Of a DNA stretch of 47,822 nt, positions 20,490 to 28,065 are shown in pieces. Source of the DNA: Humibacillus sp. (GTDB taxonomy: Bacteria > Actinomycetota > Actinomycetes > Actinomycetales > Dermatophilaceae); assembly GCA_030452985.1 (NCBI GenBank), contig JAKDLG010000020.1:1-47822 (forward strand), in the 5' to 3' direction. Position numbers and translations under genes: made by a program. Below the pieces are notes generated by a model, which saw only the letters and a program-made list of their open reading frames with translations, made no database searches and was not told the origin of the DNA. Numbering within the stretch: the first letter of the stretch is position 1; each line of letters starts with the position of its first letter.

Positions 20490-21236
20490 GTGCCCGACTT
20501 CGCGACTGCGCTACCGACGACCCCGATCGACTCCGCCGCGATCGGCGTGATCGTTCCCTACGACTTCGCCCTCGACCGCGAGATCTGGCGCTGGGTGCCG
20601 CCGTCGGTCACCTTGCACCTCACCCGCACCTCCTATGCCGCTGTGCCCGTCGGGGTCACCCAGGCCCTGCTCGTCGGCGACCCGGCCGAGATCGCGGAGC
20701 TGGCGCGGAACGTCAGCGTCGTCGGCCCCCAGGTCGCTCTCTACCTGTGCACGGCCGGCAGCTTCGCGCGCGGACGAGGCGGCGAGCGTGAGCTGCGCGA
20801 GGCGATGACGAGCAGCGGCATCCCGCTGGCCGTCACCACGAGCGGCGCGCTGCTCGAGTCGGCCGCCACCCTGGGCATCGACCGGATCGCCATCGCCACG
20901 CCGTACGACGACGTGGTGACGGACCTGCTGGCCGCCTACCTCGAGGCCGCCGGGCTCACCGTGACGGGCCGCAGCCGCCTCGGTCTCACCGGTGGGATCT
21001 GGCGCCTCACGCACCGCGAGGTGGCTGACCTCGTACGGGATGCCGTCTCGGCATCGGAACGGGCCGACGCGGTCTTCGTCTCGTGCACGAACGTTCGCAC
21101 CTACGACCTCGTCGGGCCCCTCGAGCGCGAGCTCGGGATGCCGGTGATCACGGCGAACCAGGTGTCGATGTGGGCTGCCCTGCGGGCCTTGGGTCTGTCC
21201 GCGAACGGCGACGGGCGGCTCTGCGCCTCGAGCTGA
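20490..21236 (+). CDS. maleate isomerase / arylmalonate decarboxylase family (EutA-like) protein
   Basis: A 248-residue member of the Asp/Glu racemase superfamily, closest by eye to maleate cis-trans isomerases and the ectoine-utilisation protein EutA: IGVIVPYDFALDREIWRW at the start, YLCTAGSF (first active-site Cys) and VFVSCTNVRTYDLV (second active-site Cys), ending in PVITANQVSMWAALRALG. Both cysteines are present, so two-base racemase or isomerase chemistry is possible. Start is GTG, with no ribosome binding site but a promoter spaced for a leaderless message. It is divergent from the amidase across operator A. Substrate unknown. Confidence 0.82.
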   Translation: MPDFATALPTTPIDSAAIGVIVPYDFALDREIWRWVPPSVTLHLTRTSYAAVPVGVTQALLVGDPAEIAELARNVSVVGPQVALYLCTAGSFARGRGGERELREAMTSSGIPLAVTTSGALLESAATLGIDRIAIATPYDDVVTDLLAAYLEAAGLTVTGRSRLGLTGGIWRLTHREVADLVRDAVSASERADAVFVSCTNVRTYDLVGPLERELGMPVITANQVSMWAALRALGLSANGDGRLCASS

Positions 21237-21279
21237 GGCTCAGAACCGCCCGTGGCCGCGGGTGATCCGCGATGCCCAT

Positions 21280-22644
21280 TCAGGCGCGGCTGAGCTCCTT
21301 CTGCTCGGCGATGGCCTGGGGGGTGCCGGGCTGATGGGTGCCACGCAACGACATGCCCTTGGTCTCGATGAGGAAGAACGTTGCCACGAGGCCGACCGCG
21401 CAGGCGATCATCATGTAGTAGGCGGGCCAGAGCTTGTCGCCGGTACTGTCGATCAGGGCCTGGTTGGCAAAGCCGGCGGTGCCACCGAACAGCGAGGTGG
21501 CCACGTTGTAGCCGAGCGCGAGGCCGGCGTAGCGCACGGGGGTGGGGAACATCGCAGGGAACGTCGCCGAGATCGTGGCCAGCTGAGGGGCGTAGAGCAG
21601 GCCCAGCACCGCGAACCCGATGATGGCCCCGGCCTCCGAGGTTCCCATCAGCTTGTACATCGGGATCGCGAGCACGATCAGGCCGATGAGGGAGACGTAC
21701 CAGAGCGGTTTGCGCCCGACCCGGTCGGACAAGGCGCCGAAGAGCGGCAACAGCAGCATCATGATGAACTGGCCGATGATCGGCACGATCAGGGCGTTGT
21801 CCTGGGAGAGGTTGATGACCTCCTGGAGGTAGGTCGGGCTGTAGGTCAGCAGCGTGTAGTTGACCACGTTGAGGGCGATGACCATGCCGCTGAGGATGAG
21901 CAGGGTCTTCATGTGCTTGCTGAACAGCTCCCCCAGCGTGGCGCGGGCGCTGGTCGACGTCTCTTCCTTGGCCTCGAGCTCCTGGAAGATCGGGGTGTCC
22001 TCGATCTTGTTGCGCAGGTAGAGCCCGATCAGGCCGAGGGGGCCGGCGACGAAGAACGGGATGCGCCAACCCCACGACGCCATCTGGTCTTCGGTGGTGA
22101 AGGCGATGAGGCCCAGCATGAGCAATGCCCCACCGTTGAAGCCGACGAGCGTGCCGACCTCGAGAAAGCTGCCGAAGAACCCGCGACGCTTCTCGGGCGC
22201 GTACTCGGCCATGAAGGTCGCCGCACCGCCGTACTCGCCGCCCGTGGAGAAGCCCTGGATGATGCGCAGCAGGTAGAGGATGATCGGTGCGGCGATGCCG
22301 ATCGTGGTGTAGCTCGGGATCAGGCCGACGCACACGGTGGCCCCGCCCATGAGCAGGATCGTCATCGACAGCACGGCCTTGCGACCGATCTTGTCCCCGA
22401 GCGGGCCCCAGACGAGACCACCCAGGGGGCGCATGAGGAAGCTGATGGCGAAGCCGAGCAGCGTGAACAGCACGGCGCTCGCCGAGTCGGCGGGGAAGAG
22501 TGCCTTGGCGATGTAGACCGTGCCGTAGGCGTAGATGCCGTAGTCGAACCACTCGACGGCGTTCCCGATGCCGGACGCCGCGATGGCGCGCCGGAGGTCG
22601 CGGTTTTCCACCTTGACAGGTGGTGCGTCGGATGCTGCGGTCAT
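21280..22644 (-). CDS. MHS-family MFS transporter (ProP/KgtP-like)
   Basis: A 454-residue, 12-helix metabolite:proton symporter. Family marks are GNAVEWFDYGIYAYGT in helix 1, GPLGDKIGRKAVL in the loop between helices 2 and 3, and LRIIQGFSTGGEYGGAATFMAEYAP in helix 4. MHS members take up ProP-type osmolytes, 2-oxoglutarate, citrate, shikimate and similar compounds. Given its place in the cluster it is the probable importer of the substrate. AGGAG lies eight bases before the ATG. Its promoter region holds operator B, with TTGACA reading towards this gene; the -10 is not clear. It converges with the gene ending at 21236. Confidence 0.9.
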   Translation of the reverse strand: MTAASDAPPVKVENRDLRRAIAASGIGNAVEWFDYGIYAYGTVYIAKALFPADSASAVLFTLLGFAISFLMRPLGGLVWGPLGDKIGRKAVLSMTILLMGGATVCVGLIPSYTTIGIAAPIILYLLRIIQGFSTGGEYGGAATFMAEYAPEKRRGFFGSFLEVGTLVGFNGGALLMLGLIAFTTEDQMASWGWRIPFFVAGPLGLIGLYLRNKIEDTPIFQELEAKEETSTSARATLGELFSKHMKTLLILSGMVIALNVVNYTLLTYSPTYLQEVINLSQDNALIVPIIGQFIMMLLLPLFGALSDRVGRKPLWYVSLIGLIVLAIPMYKLMGTSEAGAIIGFAVLGLLYAPQLATISATFPAMFPTPVRYAGLALGYNVATSLFGGTAGFANQALIDSTGDKLWPAYYMMIACAVGLVATFFLIETKGMSLRGTHQPGTPQAIAEQKELSRA

Positions 22645-22699
22645 GGAAGTCGCTCCTGCGTCGGTGAAGGGATGCTCAGCTGACTCGGGTACGGTACAT

Positions 22700-22713
22700 G
22701 ATTGTCAACAATC
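22700..22713. promoter_or_regulatory. GntR-type operator, site B (MFS transporter / second maleate-isomerase-like gene)
   Basis: GATTGTCAACAATC, perfect 6-bp arms around CA, identical to site D. TTGTCA (plus) is 17 bp before GAAGGT (22725-22730), a weak -10 for the gene at 22780; TTGACA (minus) faces the transporter gene. Confidence 0.85.
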
Positions 22714-22779
22714 TGCAATTTAGCGAAGGTTCCTGTCCTTGACCACCCTTTCCTGGCGTCGTTCTCACATTGAGGCCCG

Positions 22780-23544
22780 ATGACCGCCCCCGTGACAGCC
22801 TCCATGACCGCCCCCATGACCGCCAAGACCACGGTGGTGATGCTGTATCCCGGTCACAGCGCCGAGGACGAGTACGCCACGCTCGAACGACACCTGCCCG
22901 GTGTTCGGTTTCCCGTGGTGCACACCTGGGAGGGTGCGACCGACCACGACGTAGCCGCGCTGCTCGCCCTGGGCGCGCACGAGCCGTTGGCGGCCGCCGC
23001 CCACGAGGCGAAGGTGCACCACCCGGACGCCGTGATGTGGGCCTGCACGTCGGGCAGCTTCGTCTACGGCCCCGACGGTCTCGAGCTTCAGGCGCGGTGG
23101 GCCGCCGACGCTGCCGGGGTACCGGCATCCTCGACGACCATCGCCTTCCTCGAGGCGGTGACGGCGCTCGAGGCTCCGGCCGTGGTGCTCGCCGCGACCT
23201 ATCCGCGCGAGGTCACCGCGTACTTCGTCGAGGTACTGGAAGCACAACAGATCTCGGTCGTGGCGGGCGACAGTCACGGGGTGCCCAGCGGCGAGCATGC
23301 CGGTCGACTCGGGCCTGAGGAGGTGCGCGCCCTGGTCATTCGCGCCGCCGGCCGCGCGCCCGACCTGCCCATTCTCGTGCCCGACACCGCGCTGCACACC
23401 GTGGGCCTGATCGAGGCGTTCGAGCTCGAGCTGGGCCGACCGGTGCTGACCGCCAACCAGGTCACCGCCTGGTGGGGGTTACGCCTGGCGGGACGAACCG
23501 TCAGCGCGCCCGGGCTCGGTCGCTTGTTTCGTGTCGGCGACTGA
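22780..23544 (+). CDS. second maleate isomerase / arylmalonate decarboxylase family protein
   Basis: A 254-residue paralogue of the protein encoded at 20490. The first active-site Cys is kept (WACTSGSFVYG), but the second motif reads VPDTALHTVGL where the paralogue has SCTNVRTYD, so the second Cys is lost; PVLTANQVTAWWG is conserved. With one cysteine it probably performs different chemistry or binds without racemising. The N-terminus consists of four 12-bp repeats, each beginning ATG or GTG (MTAP, VTAS, MTAP, MTAK), so the true start among 22780, 22792, 22804 and 22816 is undecided. The 3' end overlaps gntR by 66 bp on the opposite strand. Confidence 0.78.
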   Translation: MTAPVTASMTAPMTAKTTVVMLYPGHSAEDEYATLERHLPGVRFPVVHTWEGATDHDVAALLALGAHEPLAAAAHEAKVHHPDAVMWACTSGSFVYGPDGLELQARWAADAAGVPASSTTIAFLEAVTALEAPAVVLAATYPREVTAYFVEVLEAQQISVVAGDSHGVPSGEHAGRLGPEEVRALVIRAAGRAPDLPILVPDTALHTVGLIEAFELELGRPVLTANQVTAWWGLRLAGRTVSAPGLGRLFRVGD

Positions 23545-24243
23545 CCCACCGGCCGTGCGGGCCACGCCCTCGCGCAGCCGCCGAACACCATCCTGCATGT
23601 GCTCGACGAGCCGACGATCGGCAAGTTCGGCATCTCCCGCGACGATGGCGTCGGCCAGCCGACGGTGTTCGCTCAGCCGCGGCCCGACCGAGTCGTAGGT
23701 GTGCTGCATCTGGGTCAGGCACATGCGAACCTGCGTGATCAGGGTCTCGTGCATGCGCAGCAGCCGGGGGCTCTCGCTGAGCGCCACCATCGTCTCGTGG
23801 AAGCGCATGTCGAGCTCGGACACCTCCGGGCTCGACGGGGCGTGGCGGTGGTCGGCCATCGCGTCGGCAAGCTCACCCAGCACGGTCGCGCGGGCGAAGC
23901 GCCCACTTGCGATGAGCTGCCCCACCGCAGCCCGCTCGATCGCGGTCCGCGCGAGGAACATGTCGTCGATCGCAGCCCCGTCGAGCTTCATGACGAACAG
24001 GCCGCGGTTGCGGTAGCTGTCGAGCAGACCCTCGTGGGTCAGCCGCTGCATCGCCTCGCGCAGCGGTCCGCGGCTCACGCCCAGCCGAAGGGCCAGCTGG
24101 GTCTCGAGCAGCTGTTGGCCGGGCGCGAACTTGCCCCGAGCGATGGCCTCGCGTAGCTGGCGGGCGATCAGCGCGGGCGTGGAGTCCTGCCGGATCGGCT
24201 CCAGCTCGGCCTGATCTCGAGATGCGCTCCCTTCCGCAGCCAC
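23479..24243 (-). CDS. GntR-family (FCD) transcriptional regulator, probable controller of the cluster
   Basis: A 254-residue regulator with an N-terminal winged helix (about 22-85: ALIARQLREAIARGKFAPGQ, LGVSRGPLREAMQRLTHEGLL) and an FCD effector domain (about 90-225) with metal-ligand-type motifs ARTAIERAAV, DMRFHETMVALS and EHRRLADAI. GTG start after AGGGAGG. It is the last gene of the operon running from 33857, but site C, 64 bp upstream, gives it a possible own promoter and autoregulation. FCD-GntR proteins bind short palindromes such as the TTGTNNACAA-type core found at four promoters here and release them on binding a carboxylic acid. The effector is unknown. Confidence 0.9.
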   Translation of the reverse strand: MAAEGSASRDQAELEPIRQDSTPALIARQLREAIARGKFAPGQQLLETQLALRLGVSRGPLREAMQRLTHEGLLDSYRNRGLFVMKLDGAAIDDMFLARTAIERAAVGQLIASGRFARATVLGELADAMADHRHAPSSPEVSELDMRFHETMVALSESPRLLRMHETLITQVRMCLTQMQHTYDSVGPRLSEHRRLADAIVAGDAELADRRLVEHMQDGVRRLREGVARTAGGSVADTKQATEPGRADGSSRQA

Positions 24244-24270
24244 CTGCCCGTGCCTCCCTCTCTCGATGCT

Positions 24271-25557
24271 TCAGGCGCCCCGACGCTGTTCCGCGTTGCC
24301 GTGGTCATTGTCAACTATCGTACAAACAGCCTCGATGAGGCTGCTGTACCACTGCGCCGCCCTCAGCAGGTCGTCAACCGCGACCGACTCGTCGACCTGG
24401 TGCGCCTCGTCGTTGATGCTGCCCGGGCCGAGAACGATGGTCGGGATGCCGAGGTCGCGATCGACGAAGCCCCCGTCGCAGGCCGCGGTCCAACCCGTCA
24501 CCGCAGCCTCGAGCCCGAGGGCACGCCCCGCGGCCACAGCGGCTCTGACGAACGGGTGCGTGGAGTCGGTGGCGAAGCCCGGCATCTGCATCGTCACCTC
24601 ACCGGTCACCGTGATTCCGTCACCGCAGATCCCGGCCTGGTTCACCCGCCTGAGCAGCGCCGACAGGATCTGACCGGCATCCTCGCCCGGCATCAGTCTG
24701 CGATCCACCCACGCATGAGCCTCCGCAGCCACGACCGAGGTGCCGACACCTCCTTCGATGCGGCCCACGCTCCACGTTCCCGACCCGAGCACGTCGTCGA
24801 CGTCTGCCGTGAGGCGCGCGTGGTCCGCACGGATCAGGGCCAGCACCTCGCTCAAGGCATCGATGGCGTTCCGGCCGTCAGACGGCCGGCCGGAATGGGC
24901 GGGGATTCCGGACACATGCAGCTCGAGGTACGCGTCGCCCCGACAACCTCGCACCACCTCGAGGTCGGTGGGTTCGGCCACGACACATCCCGCGTACACC
25001 GTCCCGTCGAGTTCGTCGAGGGGACCGGTCTCGACCAGCGCCCGCACCCCGCTGTCGAGGTCCTCCTCGTCGACGGTGCAGGCGAGCGTCACCGGACCGG
25101 CCCGTGGCAGCCCGGCGGCCCGAACGGCATCGATGGCCATGAGGACGGCCGCTAGGCCACCCTTCATGTCGGCGGCCCCCCGCCCGAGGATCCGGCCGTT
25201 CTCGACGACGCCCGCGAAGGGATCCACCTGCCAACCGGATCCTGCGGGCACCACGTCGGAATGACCGAGGAAGAGGATGCCGTGAGGGGTGCCCTCGGCA
25301 GGGTGGTCTGCGTCCCCAGGCGCTCTGGTTTCACGCTCGTTTCGGTCGGGCCGGAGGGTGGCGATCAGGTTGGGGCGCCCCGGAGCGACCTCGCGCACCA
25401 CGACGTCCATCCCGCGCCGACGGCAGGCGGCGGCGAGGACGTCCACGGTCTCCTGCTCGGTCCCTCCGGGGTTCTCGCTCCTGGCGCGGATCAGGGCGCA
25501 CGTGAGGTCGATGAGCGCGCGTTTGTCGACGGCGTCTGAACCCCGTCGCATCGTCAC
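24271..25557 (-). CDS. M20-family (ArgE/DapE-like) amidohydrolase
   Basis: A 428-residue di-zinc hydrolase. Conserved residues appear in ILFLGHSDVVPAG (His, Asp), GRGAADMKGGLAA (bridging Asp), VDEEDLDSG (catalytic Glu pair) and VVAEPTDLEVV, with the lid-domain His in SGIPAHSGRPSDG. Such enzymes remove acyl groups from amino acids (acetylornithine, succinyl-diaminopimelate and relatives). GAGGA precedes the GTG at 25557; an ATG two codons later is the alternative. It is not the DoeB/EutE-type deacetylase, which belongs to the AstE/AspA family. It starts ten bases after the aminotransferase stop; its 3' end contains operator C. Confidence 0.88.
   Translation of the reverse strand: MTMRRGSDAVDKRALIDLTCALIRARSENPGGTEQETVDVLAAACRRRGMDVVVREVAPGRPNLIATLRPDRNERETRAPGDADHPAEGTPHGILFLGHSDVVPAGSGWQVDPFAGVVENGRILGRGAADMKGGLAAVLMAIDAVRAAGLPRAGPVTLACTVDEEDLDSGVRALVETGPLDELDGTVYAGCVVAEPTDLEVVRGCRGDAYLELHVSGIPAHSGRPSDGRNAIDALSEVLALIRADHARLTADVDDVLGSGTWSVGRIEGGVGTSVVAAEAHAWVDRRLMPGEDAGQILSALLRRVNQAGICGDGITVTGEVTMQMPGFATDSTHPFVRAAVAAGRALGLEAAVTGWTAACDGGFVDRDLGIPTIVLGPGSINDEAHQVDESVAVDDLLRAAQWYSSLIEAVCTIVDNDHGNAEQRRGA
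24307..24318. promoter_or_regulatory. GntR-type operator, site C (in front of gntR, inside the M20 gene)
   Basis: ATTGTCAACTAT, one base off the core of the other three sites, including the minus-strand TTGACA. It lies in the last codons of the M20 gene (as TIVDN) about 64 bp before the gntR start, fitting autoregulation. No strong -10 follows. Confidence 0.6.
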
Positions 25558-25567
25558 GTCACGATCC

Positions 25568-26842
25568 TCAGGCCGCTGCGGCCGCACGAGCCTTCTCGAT
25601 CGCGCGGGCGAGACGTTGCACACCGACCCTGATCCGGTCAGGGCGCACCGACGCGAAGCAGACCCGGAAGGCGTCCTCGAACGCTCCGGAAGGTGACAAG
25701 GCGGTGCCGGGAATGATCGCCACCCCTTCGGCGAGGGCGATCTCGAACAGCTCGGGGCTGCTGATCGCAGCGTTCCCACCGGTGAGGGTCACCCACAGGA
25801 AGAAGCCGCCCTCCGGGTGGGTGGTGCGCACCCCGTCGCCGAGGTGCTCGGCGATGGCGCTGACCATGGCGTCGCGTCGGTTCCGGTACTCCGCCCGCAG
25901 CCGCTCGAGGTGCGCGTCCAACCCGCCTCGGCGGATGAACTCGGCGACGATGTGCTGGGCGGGCACGTTCGTGCACGTGTCCATGGCCTGCTTGGCGCTG
26001 ATGACCAGTGGCCGCAGGCGGGGGTCGGCGTCGACCCACCCCACGCGCAGCCCCGGAGCGAGGGTCTTGCTGAAGGTGCGAACCGAGAACACCTGCGGAT
26101 CGTCCGGGCTGATCTGGTTGAAGCCGACGACATCTGATCCAGCGAACCGCAGCTGACCGTACGGGTCGTCGTCGAGGATCATCGACCCCCAGTGGTGCGC
26201 GAGCTCGACCAGCCGCCGCCGGCGCGCCTCGGAGAGCGTGACCCCGGACGGGTTCTGGAAGTTGGGGATCGTGTAGATGAGCTTGGGAACCCGCCCGCTC
26301 TTCTTCACCAGCGCCTCGAGCCGGTCGACGTCCATGCCGTCGTCGTCGACGGGGACCTCGAGCAGGTCCGCTCCGTACGACAGGGCTGTCCCCGAGCCGT
26401 TCGTGTACGTCGGCGACTCGACGGCCACGAGATCCCCGGGGTCGACGAAGAGCTTGCAGGCGATATCGAGACCCTGCATCCCCCCCGAGGTGATGACGAC
26501 GCGTTCCGGCACGAGCGGTTCAGCGCTCGAGGCGGCGTGCGTGACGAGCGTCTCGATCAGCGTGGGCTCGCCCTCGGTCGCGCCGTAGGTGAACGATGAC
26601 TCGTCCCATACCTCCGCGCCGATCTGCGCGAACTCCTTCCACGGCGTCAGCTCCGGGGCGGGGGCCCCCATGGCGAAGCGCACGATGTCGTGGGTCTGAG
26701 CCGCCAGCAGCGAGGTCGAGCTGTCGATGACTGAGCCGACGAGGCCGTCGGCGCGGTGGGCCAGCGGAAGCCGCCCCTGCGCGGCGGGTCCGGCGAGGCC
26801 GTCGGTCGGCCGGGTGCCGAGGTTGGCGATGGTGGTGATCAC
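25568..26842 (-). CDS. PLP-dependent class I/II aminotransferase
   Basis: A 424-residue fold-type I aminotransferase of the 2-aminoadipate/MocR-core type without a DNA-binding domain. Visible motifs are RFAMGAPAPELTPW, YGATEGEP, ITSGGMQGLDI, YTIPNFQNPSG, ILDDDPYGQLRF and FSKTLAPGLRVGW, whose Lys binds PLP; VCFASVRPDRIRVGVQRL closes it. It would move an amino group between an amino acid and a keto acid. AAGGAG sits eight bases before the GTG start. It lies between the M24 and M20 genes of the operon with short gaps on both sides. Confidence 0.9.
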   Translation of the reverse strand: MITTIANLGTRPTDGLAGPAAQGRLPLAHRADGLVGSVIDSSTSLLAAQTHDIVRFAMGAPAPELTPWKEFAQIGAEVWDESSFTYGATEGEPTLIETLVTHAASSAEPLVPERVVITSGGMQGLDIACKLFVDPGDLVAVESPTYTNGSGTALSYGADLLEVPVDDDGMDVDRLEALVKKSGRVPKLIYTIPNFQNPSGVTLSEARRRRLVELAHHWGSMILDDDPYGQLRFAGSDVVGFNQISPDDPQVFSVRTFSKTLAPGLRVGWVDADPRLRPLVISAKQAMDTCTNVPAQHIVAEFIRRGGLDAHLERLRAEYRNRRDAMVSAIAEHLGDGVRTTHPEGGFFLWVTLTGGNAAISSPELFEIALAEGVAIIPGTALSPSGAFEDAFRVCFASVRPDRIRVGVQRLARAIEKARAAAAA

Positions 26843-26862
26843 GAGAGTCTCCTTGATGGTGC

Positions 26863-28062
26863 TCAGCGGGCCAGCAGCCCGCGGGGGATGTCGGTGAAGG
26901 TCTCGGCGCCCGAGGCAGTGACTCGGACCGACTCCGAGACCTCATAGCCGTAGCCGGTCATCCACATGCCGCAGATGACGTGGAAGGTCATGTTCGTCTC
27001 GAGCACCGTGGTGTCTTCGGTGCGGATGCTCACCGTGCGCTCGCCCCAGTCGGGGGGATAGCCGATCCCGACGGAGTATCCGAGTCGGCTCGCCTTGTAG
27101 AGGCCGTGCCGGGCGAGCGTCTCGTTCCAGGTGTCGGCGAGGTGGTTGACGATCGTGCCCGGTGTCATCTGGGCGAGCACGGCGGCCAGCCCTTCGGCGA
27201 CGGGTTCCTCCAGCCGTCGCAGCTCATCGGACGGTCGGCCGAGCACGACGGTCCGCGCGAGGGGTACGTGGTAGCGCCGGTGCACCCCGGCCAGCTCGAT
27301 GACGACGGCCTCCTCGCTGACGAAGCGCTGGTCCGTCCAGGTCAGGTGGGGGGTGTCGGCGGCAGCACCGGTGGGCAACATCGGGACGATGGCCGGGAAG
27401 TCGCCCCACGCGTCTCCGTCGCCGAGCGCCTGGGCCTTGGCGATCTCGGCCGCCACGACGTTCTGGGGCACCCCGACCCCGATCGTGTCGATGGCCGCCT
27501 GCATCGCCACGGTGGTGACCCTGGCAGCGGTGCGCATGACAGCGATCTCGTGTTCCGACTTGACCACGCGGGCCCAGTTGACGAGCTCGTCGCAGTCGAC
27601 CAACCGATGCCGTGGCATCGCGGTATCGAGGGCGATGAAGGCCCGTGGGGAGAAGTAGTGGCTGTCGAGCTCCACGCCCACCTTCTCGCCACCGGAGATG
27701 AGGCCGCGGCGGTAGATCTGCTCGCCGACCCAGTCGAACGGGTGCGCGTTCCGTCGGTGCACGAGCACCTCCGGATAGCCCACGATGCTCTCGCCGCGCA
27801 GGAAGGTGGTGCGATGCGCACCCTGCGCATCCATGGCCCGCGCGAAGAGCACCATCGGGCCCTGGGCGGGAACGACGAGCAGCTGCGGGGTGTAGAACGA
27901 CCAGGCGTTGTAGCCGGTGAGGTAGTAGAGGTTCGCGGGGTCGGTGACGACGAGCCCGGCCAGGCCCTGGCCCTCCATCCGGGCGCGCACGGCGGTGAGT
28001 CGCGAGGCGTACTCAGCCTCGCTCGGCTCACCCGGCATGGTCGACTCGATCACCTCATCCAT
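26863..28062 (-). CDS. M24-family hydrolase, ectoine hydrolase (DoeA/EutD)-like
   Basis: A 399-residue creatinase/prolidase-fold protein, the same length as ectoine hydrolase. Signatures shared with DoeA/EutD as I remember them are LTGYNAWSFYTPQ, VGVELDSHYFSPRAF, DFPAIVPMLPTGAAADTPHL, IELAGVHRRYHVPLARTV and YPPDWGERTVSIR. The five metal ligands of true M24 peptidases are largely replaced (PLAR where SDITR is usual), as in DoeA and creatinase, so a metal-free ring-opening or amidine hydrolysis is likely rather than peptide cleavage. It starts three bases after the semialdehyde dehydrogenase stop. It could act on ectoine, hydroxyectoine or another cyclic amidine. Confidence 0.8.
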   Translation of the reverse strand: MDEVIESTMPGEPSEAEYASRLTAVRARMEGQGLAGLVVTDPANLYYLTGYNAWSFYTPQLLVVPAQGPMVLFARAMDAQGAHRTTFLRGESIVGYPEVLVHRRNAHPFDWVGEQIYRRGLISGGEKVGVELDSHYFSPRAFIALDTAMPRHRLVDCDELVNWARVVKSEHEIAVMRTAARVTTVAMQAAIDTIGVGVPQNVVAAEIAKAQALGDGDAWGDFPAIVPMLPTGAAADTPHLTWTDQRFVSEEAVVIELAGVHRRYHVPLARTVVLGRPSDELRRLEEPVAEGLAAVLAQMTPGTIVNHLADTWNETLARHGLYKASRLGYSVGIGYPPDWGERTVSIRTEDTTVLETNMTFHVICGMWMTGYGYEVSESVRVTASGAETFTDIPRGLLAR

Positions 28063-28065
28063 CCG

